Assembly (NCBI GenBank): GCA_947034895.1
Contig: OX344765.1
Location: 8,313,001 to 8,377,000 of the forward strand
Source: Rhytidiadelphus loreus
Taxonomy: Eukaryota; Streptophyta; Bryopsida; Hypnales; Hylocomiaceae
Length of the DNA stretch: 64,000 bases
Direction of reading: 5' to 3'
Part shown: positions 49,507-60,138 of the stretch, one piece after another
Position numbering within the stretch: the stretch's first letter is position 1
Layout: each line of letters begins with the position of its first letter
Translations under genes and position numbers: made by a program
The notes under the pieces: model-generated
The model's database searches: none
The model's input: only the letters and a program-made list of their open reading frames with translations
Told to the model about the DNA's origin: nothing

Positions 49507-50300
49507 GGGCACCCATCTCCCTCTAAAACCACCCCCGTTCTTATACTTGGATTTATTGGGTCCAATTTGTGTTTGATATTTTGGCCTTTTAGGCCAAAAA
49601 CCTCAAATGGTGTTTTGGGGGCTCTTTTCAAGCCATTGTTGTTGTCTTTGTAAGATTGTGGAGGACTTTAGAGGTCCCTTTATATCTTGTGTGTGGTTGA
49701 GTTATCCTAACTCTAAAGTTTCTAGTTGTGTTAAGTATTGTTTATATATTGAGTCTAAAGGTAGAGAATTTGGAATATCCAGTCTACTGGTGACAAGGGT
49801 TGTTTTATCACCTTCTTGTAGTCCTCTTATCTTGTACTAACCCTAGAGTTTTTCTCCACTATACCTTGGCATTTCTACTTTGGGGGGTCTCTAGCTTGAT
49901 GTTTGGATTGTGAATCTTGCACTAACTTTCTTTCGACTAATCCAGGTTCTATGTATGTCTTATATCGGCTCTAACGAACTAACATTGTCTTAGTCTTATA
50001 GTAGTCTACATTGGGGTGACAAAGCTTTGAACCTCCTTTAAAAGTCCTAAGTCTTAGATTGTGTGTTAAAACCTATAGATGGCAGAGCTTTGAACCCGCA
50101 AGGTCAAGGAAAGTCTTAGATTTGGTGTTAAATCCAAATCAATTGAGGAACTTTGAAATCTCCTAGCAATTGAATCCAAAGTTTAGTTTCCAAAACACAT
50201 TGGAAACAAATCAAAGTTCAGTTTCCAAAATGTGTTGGAAACAAATCAAAGTTCAATGTCCAAAATTTAGATAGTTCCTTAGAGAGAGAAAGAGTCTTTT

Positions 50301-51160
50301 TTTTGTGTGTTTTGCAACTAGGGCCCTCAAAGCACCTACTTCCACCAATAGTAAGTTTGGTTGTAAGCGGGCCGGTGGATACCAAAAGGCGGGTACCCGG
50401 ATATGGGGCTCCAATTGGGTCTGTAGGGTTCAAGCTGGATCTTGGGATTTTTGGCTGGGATCTTGAGAATTTCTTGGGGTGTAGGGTTTGGACTAGGTCT
50501 CAGGGCTTTTTGATAGGATCTAGAGTTCGGGCTAGGGTCTTGGGGATTTCTACTGGAGTCTACGGTTCATGTTGGGTCTCAGAGTTTCCACTGGGGTGTA
50601 ATGGTTTAGATTGGGTCTCAGAACTTCTGCTAGGGTCTTGGGGTTTCTACTAGGGTCTGAGGGTTCAGGTTGGGTCTCAAGACTTTTGCTTAGATCTGCA
50701 AGGTTTCTGCTGGGTCTCAGGGTTTTCGGACGGGTTAAGGTTTGAAGGTTCGGGATGAGGTTTCAAGGGTTTCTACTAGGTCTTGAGGGTTTTTATTGGG
50801 GCTTAGAATTTGCGTTGGAGTCTCATGGTTTTCTGCTGGAGTTTGGGGTTTGAGCTAGGTCCCGAGGCTTTTACTGGGGTCTTGAGGTTTCTACTAGGGT
50901 CTGAAGGTTCAAGTTGGGACTTGGGACTCTTGTTGGATCTTTGGGATTTTTGCTGGGATCTGAGGATTTGGGTTGAGGTCTTGGAGTTCTAGTTGGGTTG
51001 TGGGGTTGATTAGGACTTGAGGATTCATGAGAATGTCACCGTAGGTGTCAGTTCACCCACAAAAGCAAAAGCACAAGTGTGAGCACTCTTTTGCCCACCC
51101 TTGGCAATGGAGCAAACACAATTAGGTTCTAGGGTTTTCCTACTTTGAATTTCTAGCGGG
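50301..51160 (+). repeat. spacer between LTR-like copies, G/T-rich degenerate minisatellite
   Basis: The spacer lacks gag/pol. Positions about 50417-51020 are a degenerate array of roughly 20-bp units around GGGTCTTGGGGTTTCTGCTG, strongly G/T on the + strand and C/A on the other. Its periodic reading as Gly/Phe/Leu/Trp-rich frames is a by-product of the repeat. The right part (51020-51160) is ordinary. Confidence 0.75.
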
Positions 51161-52990
51161 TGTTGTGAGCCCCAAATTTGTCACTTAGAACTCATAGTTT
51201 TCTTTCTTTTAGATTGTTGCAATTTAAGGCATAAAATTATACAAAAAGCCCCCAAAAGAGTGTAGAACCAAAATAGGTATGTCACGTATCAGTATAGCTT
51301 TTGGTTATAAATAGCCTTTTATCCTTAGAATACCCACTTGTATATAGGTTAGAACCATAAAGTAGTGGGGAACGATAGACTTGCAGGGAACTTACCTGAA
51401 ATGGCTCAAATCTAGTACATGTGACCATGCTTAGCTAAATTGGTTCCAGCAAAGATAGGGAGGCCCTTACGTAAATATCTAAAGATAGGTTCTAGTTTCT
51501 CCATTCCATCGACGAAATATTAGGAACTCCAATTGTTAGCATGTAGGTGTCACTTTTTCAAGACAGGTTACATGAAGGAATCTATGGCCACCGGACAGTG
51601 CTCTCGGATCAGGAACAGGTTAGAGGGTCCACAGCGAAATCAATTCGCCAAGATTCCCTCATATGTGAAAAAATTCTTTGATTGTCAGTAATCCAAGAGT
51701 AGTTAGGTTTTTGCCGACCGTGCACAAGACTGACTCAAGACTTGGCACGTGGCTTGGAGGATTCCATGAGAGGTTCCCCCCAAAGTCGGGTTTTTCTGAT
51801 CTCTAGAGGATCTTTTTTTGAGAGGTCAATCGCCAAAAGCCAGAACGGAAAATTCATATAAATTACCCAAGCTGCGGTAAAATCTCACTAAAAATTAGAG
51901 TAGCTTCTTTTATGCTAATAACACGCTCCAACAAATTTCACAATGTTCCGATTGCAGGAGGCAGCCGAATCACCAACATTCCCCCAATTATTGATTACGG
52001 CAAGATAAACTCCAAAAGTTAGATTTTTACCCTTTTACTAGTTTCAGTTGGCGCTAGTTTCCGATGGTTTTTTAGAAAAGAGAATAGGGGGTAGGGGATC
52101 CTTTAGACTAAAAATGACCTTTTGAAGCCATTGACTCAATTCGTTTGCGATTTGGAGTTAAACTCCAAAATATAGACTTTAGAACCAGCGTAAAATCCAA
52201 AATTAGGTGAAAATCTCAAAGATAAGGATGAAAATCCGGAAGGATGAGGTTACTAGTAGTAAATTTAGGGGGGTCCCTTGGAAACCTATATAAGGGCTCC
52301 ATTTTTCCTTCTACAACACCCCCAATACTTATTTTGGGTCCGTAGGTCCAACTTATCTTGTACGTTTTGGCAGTTTGGCCAAAACTACCTACAGTGTTTT
52401 TGGAGCACTTTTGCTCATCTTGTTGCTATATTTTCAATTCTTAAAGGTCCGTGGGGGTCCTTTCCTCTAGTCCTCATATCCTTTGTGTGTGTCTTTGTGA
52501 CTCATGTACCAAGTTGAGTGTCCTTGGTAGTCTTTTGGTGTCTTGTACTAACCCTAGAGCAACCCTCCACCGTACCTTGGCGATGCCGCTTTGGAGGGCC
52601 TCTAGCTCCATGTGTTCGTTGTTGTACTAACCCCCCTTGTCACTAACGACGGGACCCTCCCATCCTTGTTACTAACCCAAGTTTCTGCTTGCATCGAGTC
52701 TAGTTGTTGGTCTTCGTTAGGAAAAAAGTGGAGTAGTTCCCTTTAGGATAACAAGCCACTCCACCTTTCCAAGTCAATTTCAAGTTCTAAATTGTGTATT
52801 AAAAGTCACCGTACAGCGGATCTTTGAATCCCTAGGGACAAGCAATCCTAAATTTGGTATTAAAACCAAATTAACGATGAAGCCTTATACTTCCCTACCG
52901 GATAACTCCAAACTTTAGTTTCCAAAACGTCTAGGAAACTAACCAAAGTTTAGCATCCAAAATAGAGTGTTATGCCCTTTAGGAGTCAAT
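51161..52990 (+). mobile_element. right LTR-like direct repeat, uninterrupted
   Basis: It begins near TGTTGTGAGCCCCAAATTTG and is colinear with the left copy to about CATCCAAAATAGAG. TATATAAGGG at 52287-52296 marks the promoter, and TTGTACTAACCCTAGAG (about 52540) the downstream leader. It preserves the uninserted TTAA target (51224-51227). Together with the left copy and the 0.86-kb spacer it resembles a non-autonomous LTR retrotransposon with long repeats. No primer-binding site was recognised, and the termini are not sharply defined. Confidence 0.72.
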
Positions 52991-53065
52991 ACCAGTTCAC
53001 TTTTCGTTATCATTGTCGATAAATCAAGGACCTTCCTTTTCACCAGTTCAAGGAGTTTTTTTCCC

Positions 53066-53235
53066 TAAGGCAACCAGCTTGCCCAAGGCGGAAGACCGGC
53101 CAAGGTAGCCCGCCCGAAGGTAGCTCACCCAAGCAACCAACCCAAGGCAGCTCGCCCGGTAGCTAGCCCGAAGGCAGCCAACCCGAAGGCAATTAGCCAA
53201 GCTGCCTTCGAAGGTAGCTCGCCAAGGCAGGGCCA
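53066..53235. repeat. GC-rich minisatellite (AAGGCAGC / CCCGAAGG units)
   Basis: About a dozen degenerate 10-14-bp units such as CCCGAAGGCAGC and AAGGTAGCTCGCC follow each other. The patch is GC-rich within AT-rich DNA and has no plausible protein. Confidence 0.8.
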
Positions 53236-53561
53236 GTCGGGGTGCGGGGAGCTCAGGGTCTTTGGGGCATTAGATGTGATTTACCTACTGGGAAGGGCTG
53301 TGAGTTCTCAAGTAGAGAACCCCCGAAATTGGCCGTTCGTGAGCTTTGCTGACCTGGCCAAGAGACTGCCACGTCATTTAAAAAAAAAAAATTAACTTTG
53401 TTTTTTATTTTAAGAACTTTAAAAAATAAATTGAAAAAAAATAAATCTGGCATCCGCGTTCGATGGGGCCCTAGGGGAACGGAACTAGGAACAGCCCTGA
53501 AACGGCCCTCCAGACCCACCGGATCCCATCTAATTTTCCAGGGTTCTTAGGAGTCTAAAAA

Positions 53562-53748
53562 TAGCATAGAAATAGTGGGGATTAGCATAGAGATAGGGGG
53601 AGAATTAGCATAGAGATAGGGGGAGATTAGCATAGAGATAGGAGGAATTAGCATAGAGATAGGAGGAAGATTAACTTAGAGATAGTGGAAATTAACTAAG
53701 AGATAGTGGGGAAATTAGCATAGAGATAGGAGAAATTAGCATAAATAG
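53562..53748. repeat. minisatellite, about nine units of ATTAGCATAGAGATAGGGGG
   Basis: Unit length varies from 20 to 24 bp, with G-run length differences and AAGAGATAGTGG variants in the middle. It is purine-rich on the + strand. Confidence 0.88.
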
Positions 53749-54155
53749 AAGAGGACATCCGCATCAACATTAAAAAAGGCGTAATTGGGAGTAAGGGACA
53801 TCTCTATCCTAACCTCACTAACTCTCTACTTCACCACCATAGACAACCATCTCCAAATACAAGAAGGAAGAGTGGAGAGAAGGCTTAGATAGGAGGGAAG
53901 CACCATAGTAGAGGATATGGAGGGAATCCCATCCACCATTAGGGTAAGTTGACATGTAAGTGGTAGTTAGGCCGTATTTTGACTTTCTAAGTAAGTAGGT
54001 GCCAACCCAACTACTTCCCCCATCAATGGGGTACGCAGGTTGAGGCAAAAGAAAAGGAAGGGAAAAAGGAGACGTAGGTAAAGAAACACTAATCTTTCGG
54101 GTTATAAAGATAAATAATACATTGGCCAATGGGTGGATTATCTTTGCAACTTGCT

Positions 54156-54206
54156 ATGGTAGAAGAGGGCGACTTGACCGCCTTCATCATGGACCTCCAT
54201 GCCAGG
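54156..54206 (+). other. exon-like micro-ORF of unit 1
   Basis: MVEEGDLTAFIMDLHAR (17 codons) ends exactly at AGG|GTAAG. It is acidic and occupies the position of the micro-ORFs in the other two units. Confidence 0.35.
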
Positions 54207-54540
54207 GTAAGATCCTAACCTTTATTCTTTCAACCTAACCCACTAGGGGTCAAAATCTTCGGTAGGCCGAGAGCTAGGTGCCATTAGGATTGAATTCAGG
54301 TCGGATTTGATTAGATAAAATTAGAGTAGACCCTAAGAGGTTTCCAAAAACATAAGACACGTAGGAATCAAAATAGGACGCCCAAGATATCGTCAGATGA
54401 AGTTTAGAGTCCAAAACGGATGAAACTTGGAAGTGTTCATTCAATCAAGTTGAAACTTAGGATTTAGCTAGAACATAAGAAGTCAGGTTCGTAGGTCAAA
54501 TTTCACCTTCAATTGGAATTGGAAGCCCATAAGAAACTAT

Positions 54541-54578
54541 GGATGAAGTTTAATAGCCAAGTGGCCGAAACTTCATCC
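54541..54578 (+). other. hairpin GGATGAAGTTT / AAACTTCATCC, unit 1
   Basis: Perfect 11-bp inverted arms (54541-54551 and 54568-54578) enclose a 16-nt loop. Confidence 0.6.
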
Positions 54579-54775
54579 ACTCATAGCGGTTCACCAGAGA
54601 GTCCAAATTGAACGAGTCTTAGGTTTTTAGAAATGGCATGAGATAGGCTACTACCCTAGAATGATAGAGTAGACTTGAGAAGTAGGAAATACAGACCCAG
54701 AACATAGCCTGATAGTCGGCTTAAAAGTCACTCAAAACCGCATTTAGAGAGACTCATTTAGGAAATTAGCAAAAG

Positions 54776-54802
54776 ATCCATTGCTTGGAAGGCACAATGG
54801 AT
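54776..54802 (+). other. stem-loop ATCCATTG / CAATGGAT, unit 1
   Basis: Perfect 8-bp arms (54776-54783, 54795-54802) enclose an 11-nt loop. The same arms and loop length recur at 58103-58129 with two loop changes. Confidence 0.6.
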
Positions 54803-55352
54803 TGACGTTTAGACACCCACTAGAATAAAAATCTACCATAGGACTAGAACCTAGTTGTGTTTGTCAATTTACCAAAGGTGGGTAAATAAGTGCTCACACT
54901 ATTCACCTAAGATTTGGAGGGATATCCTCATTCCTTTCCCTATTCATTTATAATTTTTCTATTGCTTTTATTCCATTTATTATTCACTTAGTTGTTTGGT
55001 AGTTATTAATTAGGATTCCATTCATATTAGTTGGCAAAAATTTTGTTTAGTGTTTTGTTTTATTAGGCCTAATAAGTAATAAGCCAAATAGATAAAAACA
55101 AAAAACAACTAAATATCTTTGGAATATTAAAGAAGAAAACTAATAAACAATTGATTAGGGAATAATAATACTATTCATTGAAAATTAAGGAATTTAACAA
55201 ATTAGGTCAAACATAAAAACTAAATTATTATTTTCTATTGCCAAAACTAACGTAGTTTGAATATTTAGATAGGTTTTAGAACAATAAATTGAACAAAGGG
55301 TTATTGAAATTTGTCAAAATTTCATAATTCTTCAAAGGTGACGGAGGACCAC

Positions 55353-55412
55353 ATGGAAACTATTATGTTGGTGTATTACGACGACGAATTCATTGACGTT
55401 TTCGACACTGAA
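55353..55412 (+). other. exon-like micro-ORF of unit 2
   Basis: METIMLVYYDDEFIDVFDTE (20 codons) ends at GAA|GTATGA. Its start context (GGACCACATGGAAAC) matches unit 3 (GGGCAACATGGAAAC). Confidence 0.35.
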
Positions 55413-56981
55413 GTATGACTTTTAACCTTGTCGTTTGAATTTTCTTTTCATTTAGATTAACAATCACATTTAACAATTAGAATACCATTTGCTAGTTAAC
55501 ATTTAAAGAATCACTGAAATCCTTTATAAAATTTAATTAAAATTGTGGAAGTAATAAACGGTTGAATTTGGAATTAATTTGGAAAGGGAATATTAATTTC
55601 ATCCGAAAAAATCTCAAAAAGAATCTAACTTGATTTAGGAATTTAGGGAATATTAGAATATTTGTATAAAATTAAAACCTAATTTATCCCTTTATTCTAT
55701 ATAAAACTTATTGAATAAAGGATTTTCAACCAACTAAGGGGAATTTTCATCCATCCATAAGTTTTAACCTAGAAGTCAAACCTTCTTGGTTTTTACCTTG
55801 ATAAAAAGGTGATTTCTTATTTTTCTCATAAAACCATAAAAGCCCATAAAATTACTAATTTTAGAATAATAACTTAGAATTAAGATTAAAAAATGAATAA
55901 TTAGGAATATTCTTGAAGAATAACTAAGGAATCTTTTGAAACTATAATCTTTTAGAAAATCTTTTGAAGATTCCTAAACCACCTTTTACTTAAAAATTAT
56001 TTTAATTTTTAAAGAATAAAGTGTGGATGAAGTTTGGCTTAATTTTGGATGAAATTCTTAAAATTGGTCAAAACTAGATTTTCTCTTAAAAATTCATTAG
56101 TTAAACTAATTAAAAACACAACCCTAAAATTTAGATTTGTTTTGAATTTATTTGCTAATTTCAGTCAACGGATGAAGTTTTTAAGAATAGAATTAGGGAC
56201 AAATTTCATCCTTAGATATCTTTTAGTAGGAATGTCGGAATTCAACTTGTTTTACCATTTTGGAAAAGGCAAAGTGCATTCTACAAAATAGCCTAGATAG
56301 ATTTTTAGTTTAAATTAGATTTACTTGCTTTTATTCACCCATTATAGGTCTCGAACCTTTTAACATTTAGTGTGTTTCAAAGTATTCAAATTAGATTGCA
56401 ATCATCATAAACAAAGTGTCCATTGCTTGGAAGGCCAAAGAACACTAGGTTTGCAACTCACCCGTAAGAATTACTTATTTACTCCCCTAGAGCCTGTATG
56501 TAACTTTTTGATTTAAAGGTGGAGTTAGAAACACTCACAGCCATCACTTACCAAGTGAAGCCACATTCATCCTACCACAACTCTCGCCCAAGACCAACCT
56601 GCAAATAGCCACAAAAGGTAGAAAAATAAGTAGAATAGACTAACAAGCATCTAAGCATGCAACTTCACTCTTCATGAGAACTCCCACGTTGCCAAGGAAA
56701 GTGATAGAGTAATGGGTGATGGAGCGTACTAAGTAAGAAAAGTGATTAGGGAAATCCCAAGAGGCATTATGGGCCATTGGGTGAGTCAAGCGTAAGAGGC
56801 CAAAAAACCCATGCTCTATTGAGTTGTAAGAGTGGTTGGTAGGCAATGACACGGCATAAGAGAATAGTGTAGAAATAAATAGTGTGGAAGGAAAAGACAA
56901 GGAAAGAAGAGCTCTCGAAATTGGAAGTACATTTGGAACCAATATTCTACAAAGGAGGTTGGCAAACTTTCTGAGGGCAAC

Positions 56982-57044
56982 ATGGAAACCAATGCAGAGC
57001 TAGGAGGAGACCTCGGCAACCTCATTTACTATCTTCAAAATGAG
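56982..57044 (+). other. exon-like micro-ORF of unit 3
   Basis: A 21-codon frame starts METNAELGGDLGNLIYYLQN and ends at GAG|GTATCT. It shares position, start context and donor with the other two units. Confidence 0.35.
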
Positions 57045-57261
57045 GTATCTTACTAGGCCCTCCCATCTCATTCATCCTCTTGTAATTAGCAATTGTTGAT
57101 TAGGGTCAAGGCTTAGATACAAGTAGGACCTTAGTCACGTCTAGTTTGAATGAGAACAAAATCTTAAATTATAAATTTAGAGTATTCCAGAAACCTAAAA
57201 AACATCAAAATCAGAGTCAAATTGAGAAAGATATTAGTGGATGAAGTTTAGGGGCCATAGT

Positions 57262-57285
57262 GGATGAAATTAGTCAATTTCATCC
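57262..57285 (+). other. tetraloop hairpin GGATGAAATT / AATTTCATCC, unit 3
   Basis: Perfect 10-bp arms surround a 4-nt loop (AGTC), directly after another GGATGAAGTTT copy. The homologous spot in units 1 and 2 has the direct motifs but not the complete inverted arm. Confidence 0.55.
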
Positions 57286-57383
57286 AAGATGGGCAAGAAT
57301 ATGGAAGTAGGAAGGGAAAATAGCTTAGATGTCAAAAGTAAAATTATAAGTTAGTTTTTGAAGGTAGGTTAGTAGCAATCAAT

Positions 57384-57424
57384 GGATGAAGTTTTAAATA
57401 CCATGTAGCGATCAAACTTCATCC
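57384..57424 (+). other. hairpin GGATGAAGTTT / AAACTTCATCC, unit 3
   Basis: Perfect 11-bp arms (57384-57394, 57414-57424) have a 19-nt loop unlike that of unit 1. A third, imperfect version lies at 57846-57885. Confidence 0.6.
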
Positions 57425-58102
57425 ATCGATAACTTCGGGTAGGAAAAGTCAAACATCCAATAAGATACCATTTTGGAAAGCTTAGAACAACACCTTCAAG
57501 GAAAAAACCTCAAAACTCCAAAATTAATTACTACCTAGAAGCTACATAGCTCACTAGGTAACCATAAAGAGAATGAATAGGGCCATCTAAAACTTTAGAC
57601 AAAGAAGATGTAGGCTTAGGATTATGAATTAGGAACCTAGGATAACCCAAAAGTAGTCTAACTTGAGGAAAATGATATAAATCATAGAAGAAAACCAAGG
57701 ATGAGGTTTAGGTTAGGGAATGGAGGAAGTCAACTTAGACTAGCCCATTTCAGTCTAAACTTGGAACTTCACCAATATTCATTAACCTAAGATTTGAGCC
57801 AAAAAACCAAAAGTAATTCAAATAAAGTACAAGTCGAAAAGGAAGAATGAAGTTTTGGTGGCCTCTTAGAGGTTAAACTTCATCCGTGGATATCTTTCAC
57901 TAGAAGAGTCCAATAGGGTCATGTTTTATATTTTCAGAAATGTCATGAGATGTACTAATACTTCAAAGGTCTAAATTTATATTATACCTTTACCTTTCTT
58001 GAAACCACCGTGACCTCTTTGCATGGAACTAGTAGAAGGGTAATGGTAATTTGAATTAGTTCTTTCTGGCAGAGAGTGGCGAATGTTTAGGAATTAGAAA
58101 AG

Positions 58103-58129
58103 ATCCATTGCTTAGAAAGCACAATGGAT
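58103..58129 (+). other. stem-loop ATCCATTG / CAATGGAT, unit 3
   Basis: The arms are identical to those at 54776-54802, again with an 11-nt loop. In unit 2 only the first arm survives (near 56420). Confidence 0.6.
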
Positions 58130-58612
58130 TGACGCTAGGCACCTATAGATAGGATCAAAAATATAAATTACTAAGAGCCTGATTGTACTCGATTATTTAC
58201 CAAGGGTGGATAAATAAGTACTCACAGACAACCTCCTAAATTGTACATTGCGGATACATTGAAGAAAGGAAAATGTACCCCTTGATTATGATTGCTTCTA
58301 CAGCATGGGTGCTTTTAGAGCTCACTTCCTTAGTGTTGCAACTTCTCAACAAACTAATGACTGTAAATTGTAATTTCATAGTAAATCCATGACACTCTAT
58401 GGATCCAATTAAATTCACTTCCAAGGATCCAAAGAGGGTCAAATTCATCCAATCTCTAAGGAAGATGTGCTTATGCTAGCTAACAAAATTATGTAACACT
58501 CATCCAAGACTTGTCAAAATATATATTTCCTACACAAATGAATCTATAAAAGCATCTTGTAAATCTTCACAAAACATATGTAACATTCAAAGATTTAATG
58601 TATTGTCAAACA

Positions 58613-58817
58613 AATTAGATTGATCTTTCTACTATCAAATATTACAAAATGAATTGATGTTTCTATCATCAAGTATTACAAATTAGATTGATCTTTCTAC
58701 TATCAAATATTACAAAATGAATTGATGTTTCTATCATCAAGTATTACAAAATCAATTGATGTTTCTATCATCAAATATTACAAAATGAACTAATGTTTCT
58801 TTCATCAAATATTACAA
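58613..58817. repeat. minisatellite abutting the aspartic protease stop codon
   Basis: About six units of roughly 35 bp contain ATTACAAAATGAATTGATGT and TTTCTATCATCAA. The array ends 1-2 bp from the protease stop codon (58819-58821, minus strand), so it would form the start of that gene's 3' untranslated region. Confidence 0.85.
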
Positions 58818-58818
58818 A

Positions 58819-60138
58819 TCAAATCCTAACGCTTTTACATTGCCTAGGAGCAAATCCAATTTTGTTGTTCGCATAATCTATCTCAATATGAAAATTTTGT
58901 TGGATGCTAACACCAAATATTTGATCATGCATTTCATAAAGCATATCTACAAAGGCTAAACACCAAATTTGTTGGTTCCCATCAATGAAATAATCACTGA
59001 AGAAAAGGTTGTTAAATCCTAAATGCAAATGCACATCACCTTCAAGATGAAAAATGACACTCGGAACCTTGATATCAAAGACATTGAGAGAATTGTCAAA
59101 TGCATAACACACCTCCTTTCTTTCAATGCTATAGTTAGAACTAGGTTCAAAACCAGTCTTGTCTTTCATGGCAACAACAAAACTATTTATAAACCTTGAA
59201 TGTAATGGTTCTTGAAGCCAAGTGCCTGAAGACCCTGTATCAAAAGAATATCCTCCTGCTTGAGAAATGGGATCATAAGAAAGTGTTGTAATGTTGGAAA
59301 CATCAACATCAATATTGTCTACAGAAATGCCTTTTAGATTGACAAAGTATAAACCTCGGCCACTCAAACTTGGAGTATAATTAAGATTGGTTGCCCTTTG
59401 GCCTCCAAAAGATATCCAACTTGTGGCATCAATATCAAAAATTTTAGCTGAGAGACAATATGACATGATCAGATATATGCCATTGTTGTATTGGGCAACT
59501 ATTTGATCATAAAAAGACCTAGGTTGTGGATTTAGACCCAAGTTCCCATATATAAAACCATCAGATGGTGTGTAGTTCTCAAAATTATTATATGTACATC
59601 CAAAGGTGATGTTTGGAAGTTGAACATCATATGTGCCCAAAGTAAATGCATCTTGAGATAAGACTCCTGTTGGTTCATCACCATCTACATATTTTTCCGA
59701 AAAATTACATGGAATTGGATGCTCTAAATCGCATGTTGACCAAGAGAGTGGATATTGTTCACATAATAGTGAATCACACAAAACACTTTGATATGAGGAT
59801 GAAGTTCTAGGTAGAAAACTATCAAATGATTGGCTTGGATACAGATGATTGGAACAAGGAATCCAAGGTTCTCTACCTCCAATGTCCACTAGCATTATAA
59901 CTTCTTGTGGTGGAGTACCAATAGAAAGTTTGAGAAAGTATGCATCTGCATTATAAGTATTCCACACTTTGATATACAATGGATTAGCATTGAAATCAAT
60001 TGGGTTTATTTGGTTAGTAGTGGTTGGAAAGTTCTTCATATAAAGTTGGGTTCCACATACTCCTAAAAAAGACAAGGATTTGGCTAATGCCAAATAATAT
60101 AGAACAAAGATGATGAATGAAGATTTATTCATAGTCAT
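58819..60138 (-). CDS. A1-family aspartic protease (nepenthesin-like), 439 aa, single exon
   Basis: A pepsin-fold secreted endopeptidase. A signal peptide (SFIIFVLYYLALAKSLSFLG, residues 7-26) precedes the conserved YFLKLSIGTPPQEVIMLVD. The first catalytic Asp85 lies in D-I-G-G instead of the usual D-T-G-S. The second catalytic Asp300 is in FDTGSSGTWL. Nepenthesin-type cysteines (95, 121, 126, 136, 144) and the C-terminal IFGVSIQQNFHIEIDYANN plus KIGFAP block are present. Length fits plant A1 proteases. No introns or frameshifts. The Thr-to-Ile and Ser-to-Gly changes beside Asp85 could lower or abolish activity, although the Asp is kept. The start is the ATG at 60138; a second ATG lies two codons later. 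The gene is isolated among repeats. Confidence 0.9.
   Translation of the reverse strand: MTMNKSSFIIFVLYYLALAKSLSFLGVCGTQLYMKNFPTTTNQINPIDFNANPLYIKVWNTYNADAYFLKLSIGTPPQEVIMLVDIGGREPWIPCSNHLYPSQSFDSFLPRTSSSYQSVLCDSLLCEQYPLSWSTCDLEHPIPCNFSEKYVDGDEPTGVLSQDAFTLGTYDVQLPNITFGCTYNNFENYTPSDGFIYGNLGLNPQPRSFYDQIVAQYNNGIYLIMSYCLSAKIFDIDATSWISFGGQRATNLNYTPSLSGRGLYFVNLKGISVDNIDVDVSNITTLSYDPISQAGGYSFDTGSSGTWLQEPLHSRFINSFVVAMKDKTGFEPSSNYSIERKEVCYAFDNSLNVFDIKVPSVIFHLEGDVHLHLGFNNLFFSDYFIDGNQQIWCLAFVDMLYEMHDQIFGVSIQQNFHIEIDYANNKIGFAPRQCKSVRI

Larger units (their letters stand above)
44378..50300 (+). mobile_element. left LTR-like direct repeat, interrupted by two insertions
   Basis: Starting near TATGAGCTTCCAATTTGTCAC, the sequence is colinear with 51161-52990. 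Shared anchors include AAAACCAAAATAGGTAT/GAACCAAAATAGGTAT, GGAATCTATGGCCAC, GCGGTAAAATCTCACTAAAA, GGCCGAATCACCAACATT/CAGCCGAATCACCAACATT, CTCCAAAAGTTAGATTTTT and TTGTACTAACCCTAGAG. The copy is split by a 579-bp TTAA element (44444-45022) and a CACTA element (45513-48844). Without them it is about 2.0 kb. A TATAAAA at 49500-49506 precedes a CCACCCCC-containing leader, as in the other copy. No gag or pol remains. The exact boundaries are approximate. Confidence 0.75.
53815..58240 (+). repeat. three diverged units (about 1.1, 1.6 and 1.7 kb) with short exon-like ORFs and hairpins
   Basis: Approximate unit limits are 53815-54930, 54931-56540 and 56541-58240. Each unit has, in order, an ATG-started 17-21-codon frame ending at a GT donor, one or more GGATGAAGTTT motifs paired with downstream CATCC-ended inverted copies, CCATTGCTTGGAAGG (or one-base variants) and a closing phrase like GGGTGGGTAAATAAGTGCTCAC. 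The units are colinear but strongly diverged. The array is not recognised as a known transposon or gene family. It could be an old LTR/element tandem or a tandemly duplicated non-coding locus. Confidence 0.6.

Noticed and set aside
50303..50992. Gly/Phe/Leu/Trp-rich + strand frames
   Set aside because: By-product of the G/T-rich minisatellite.
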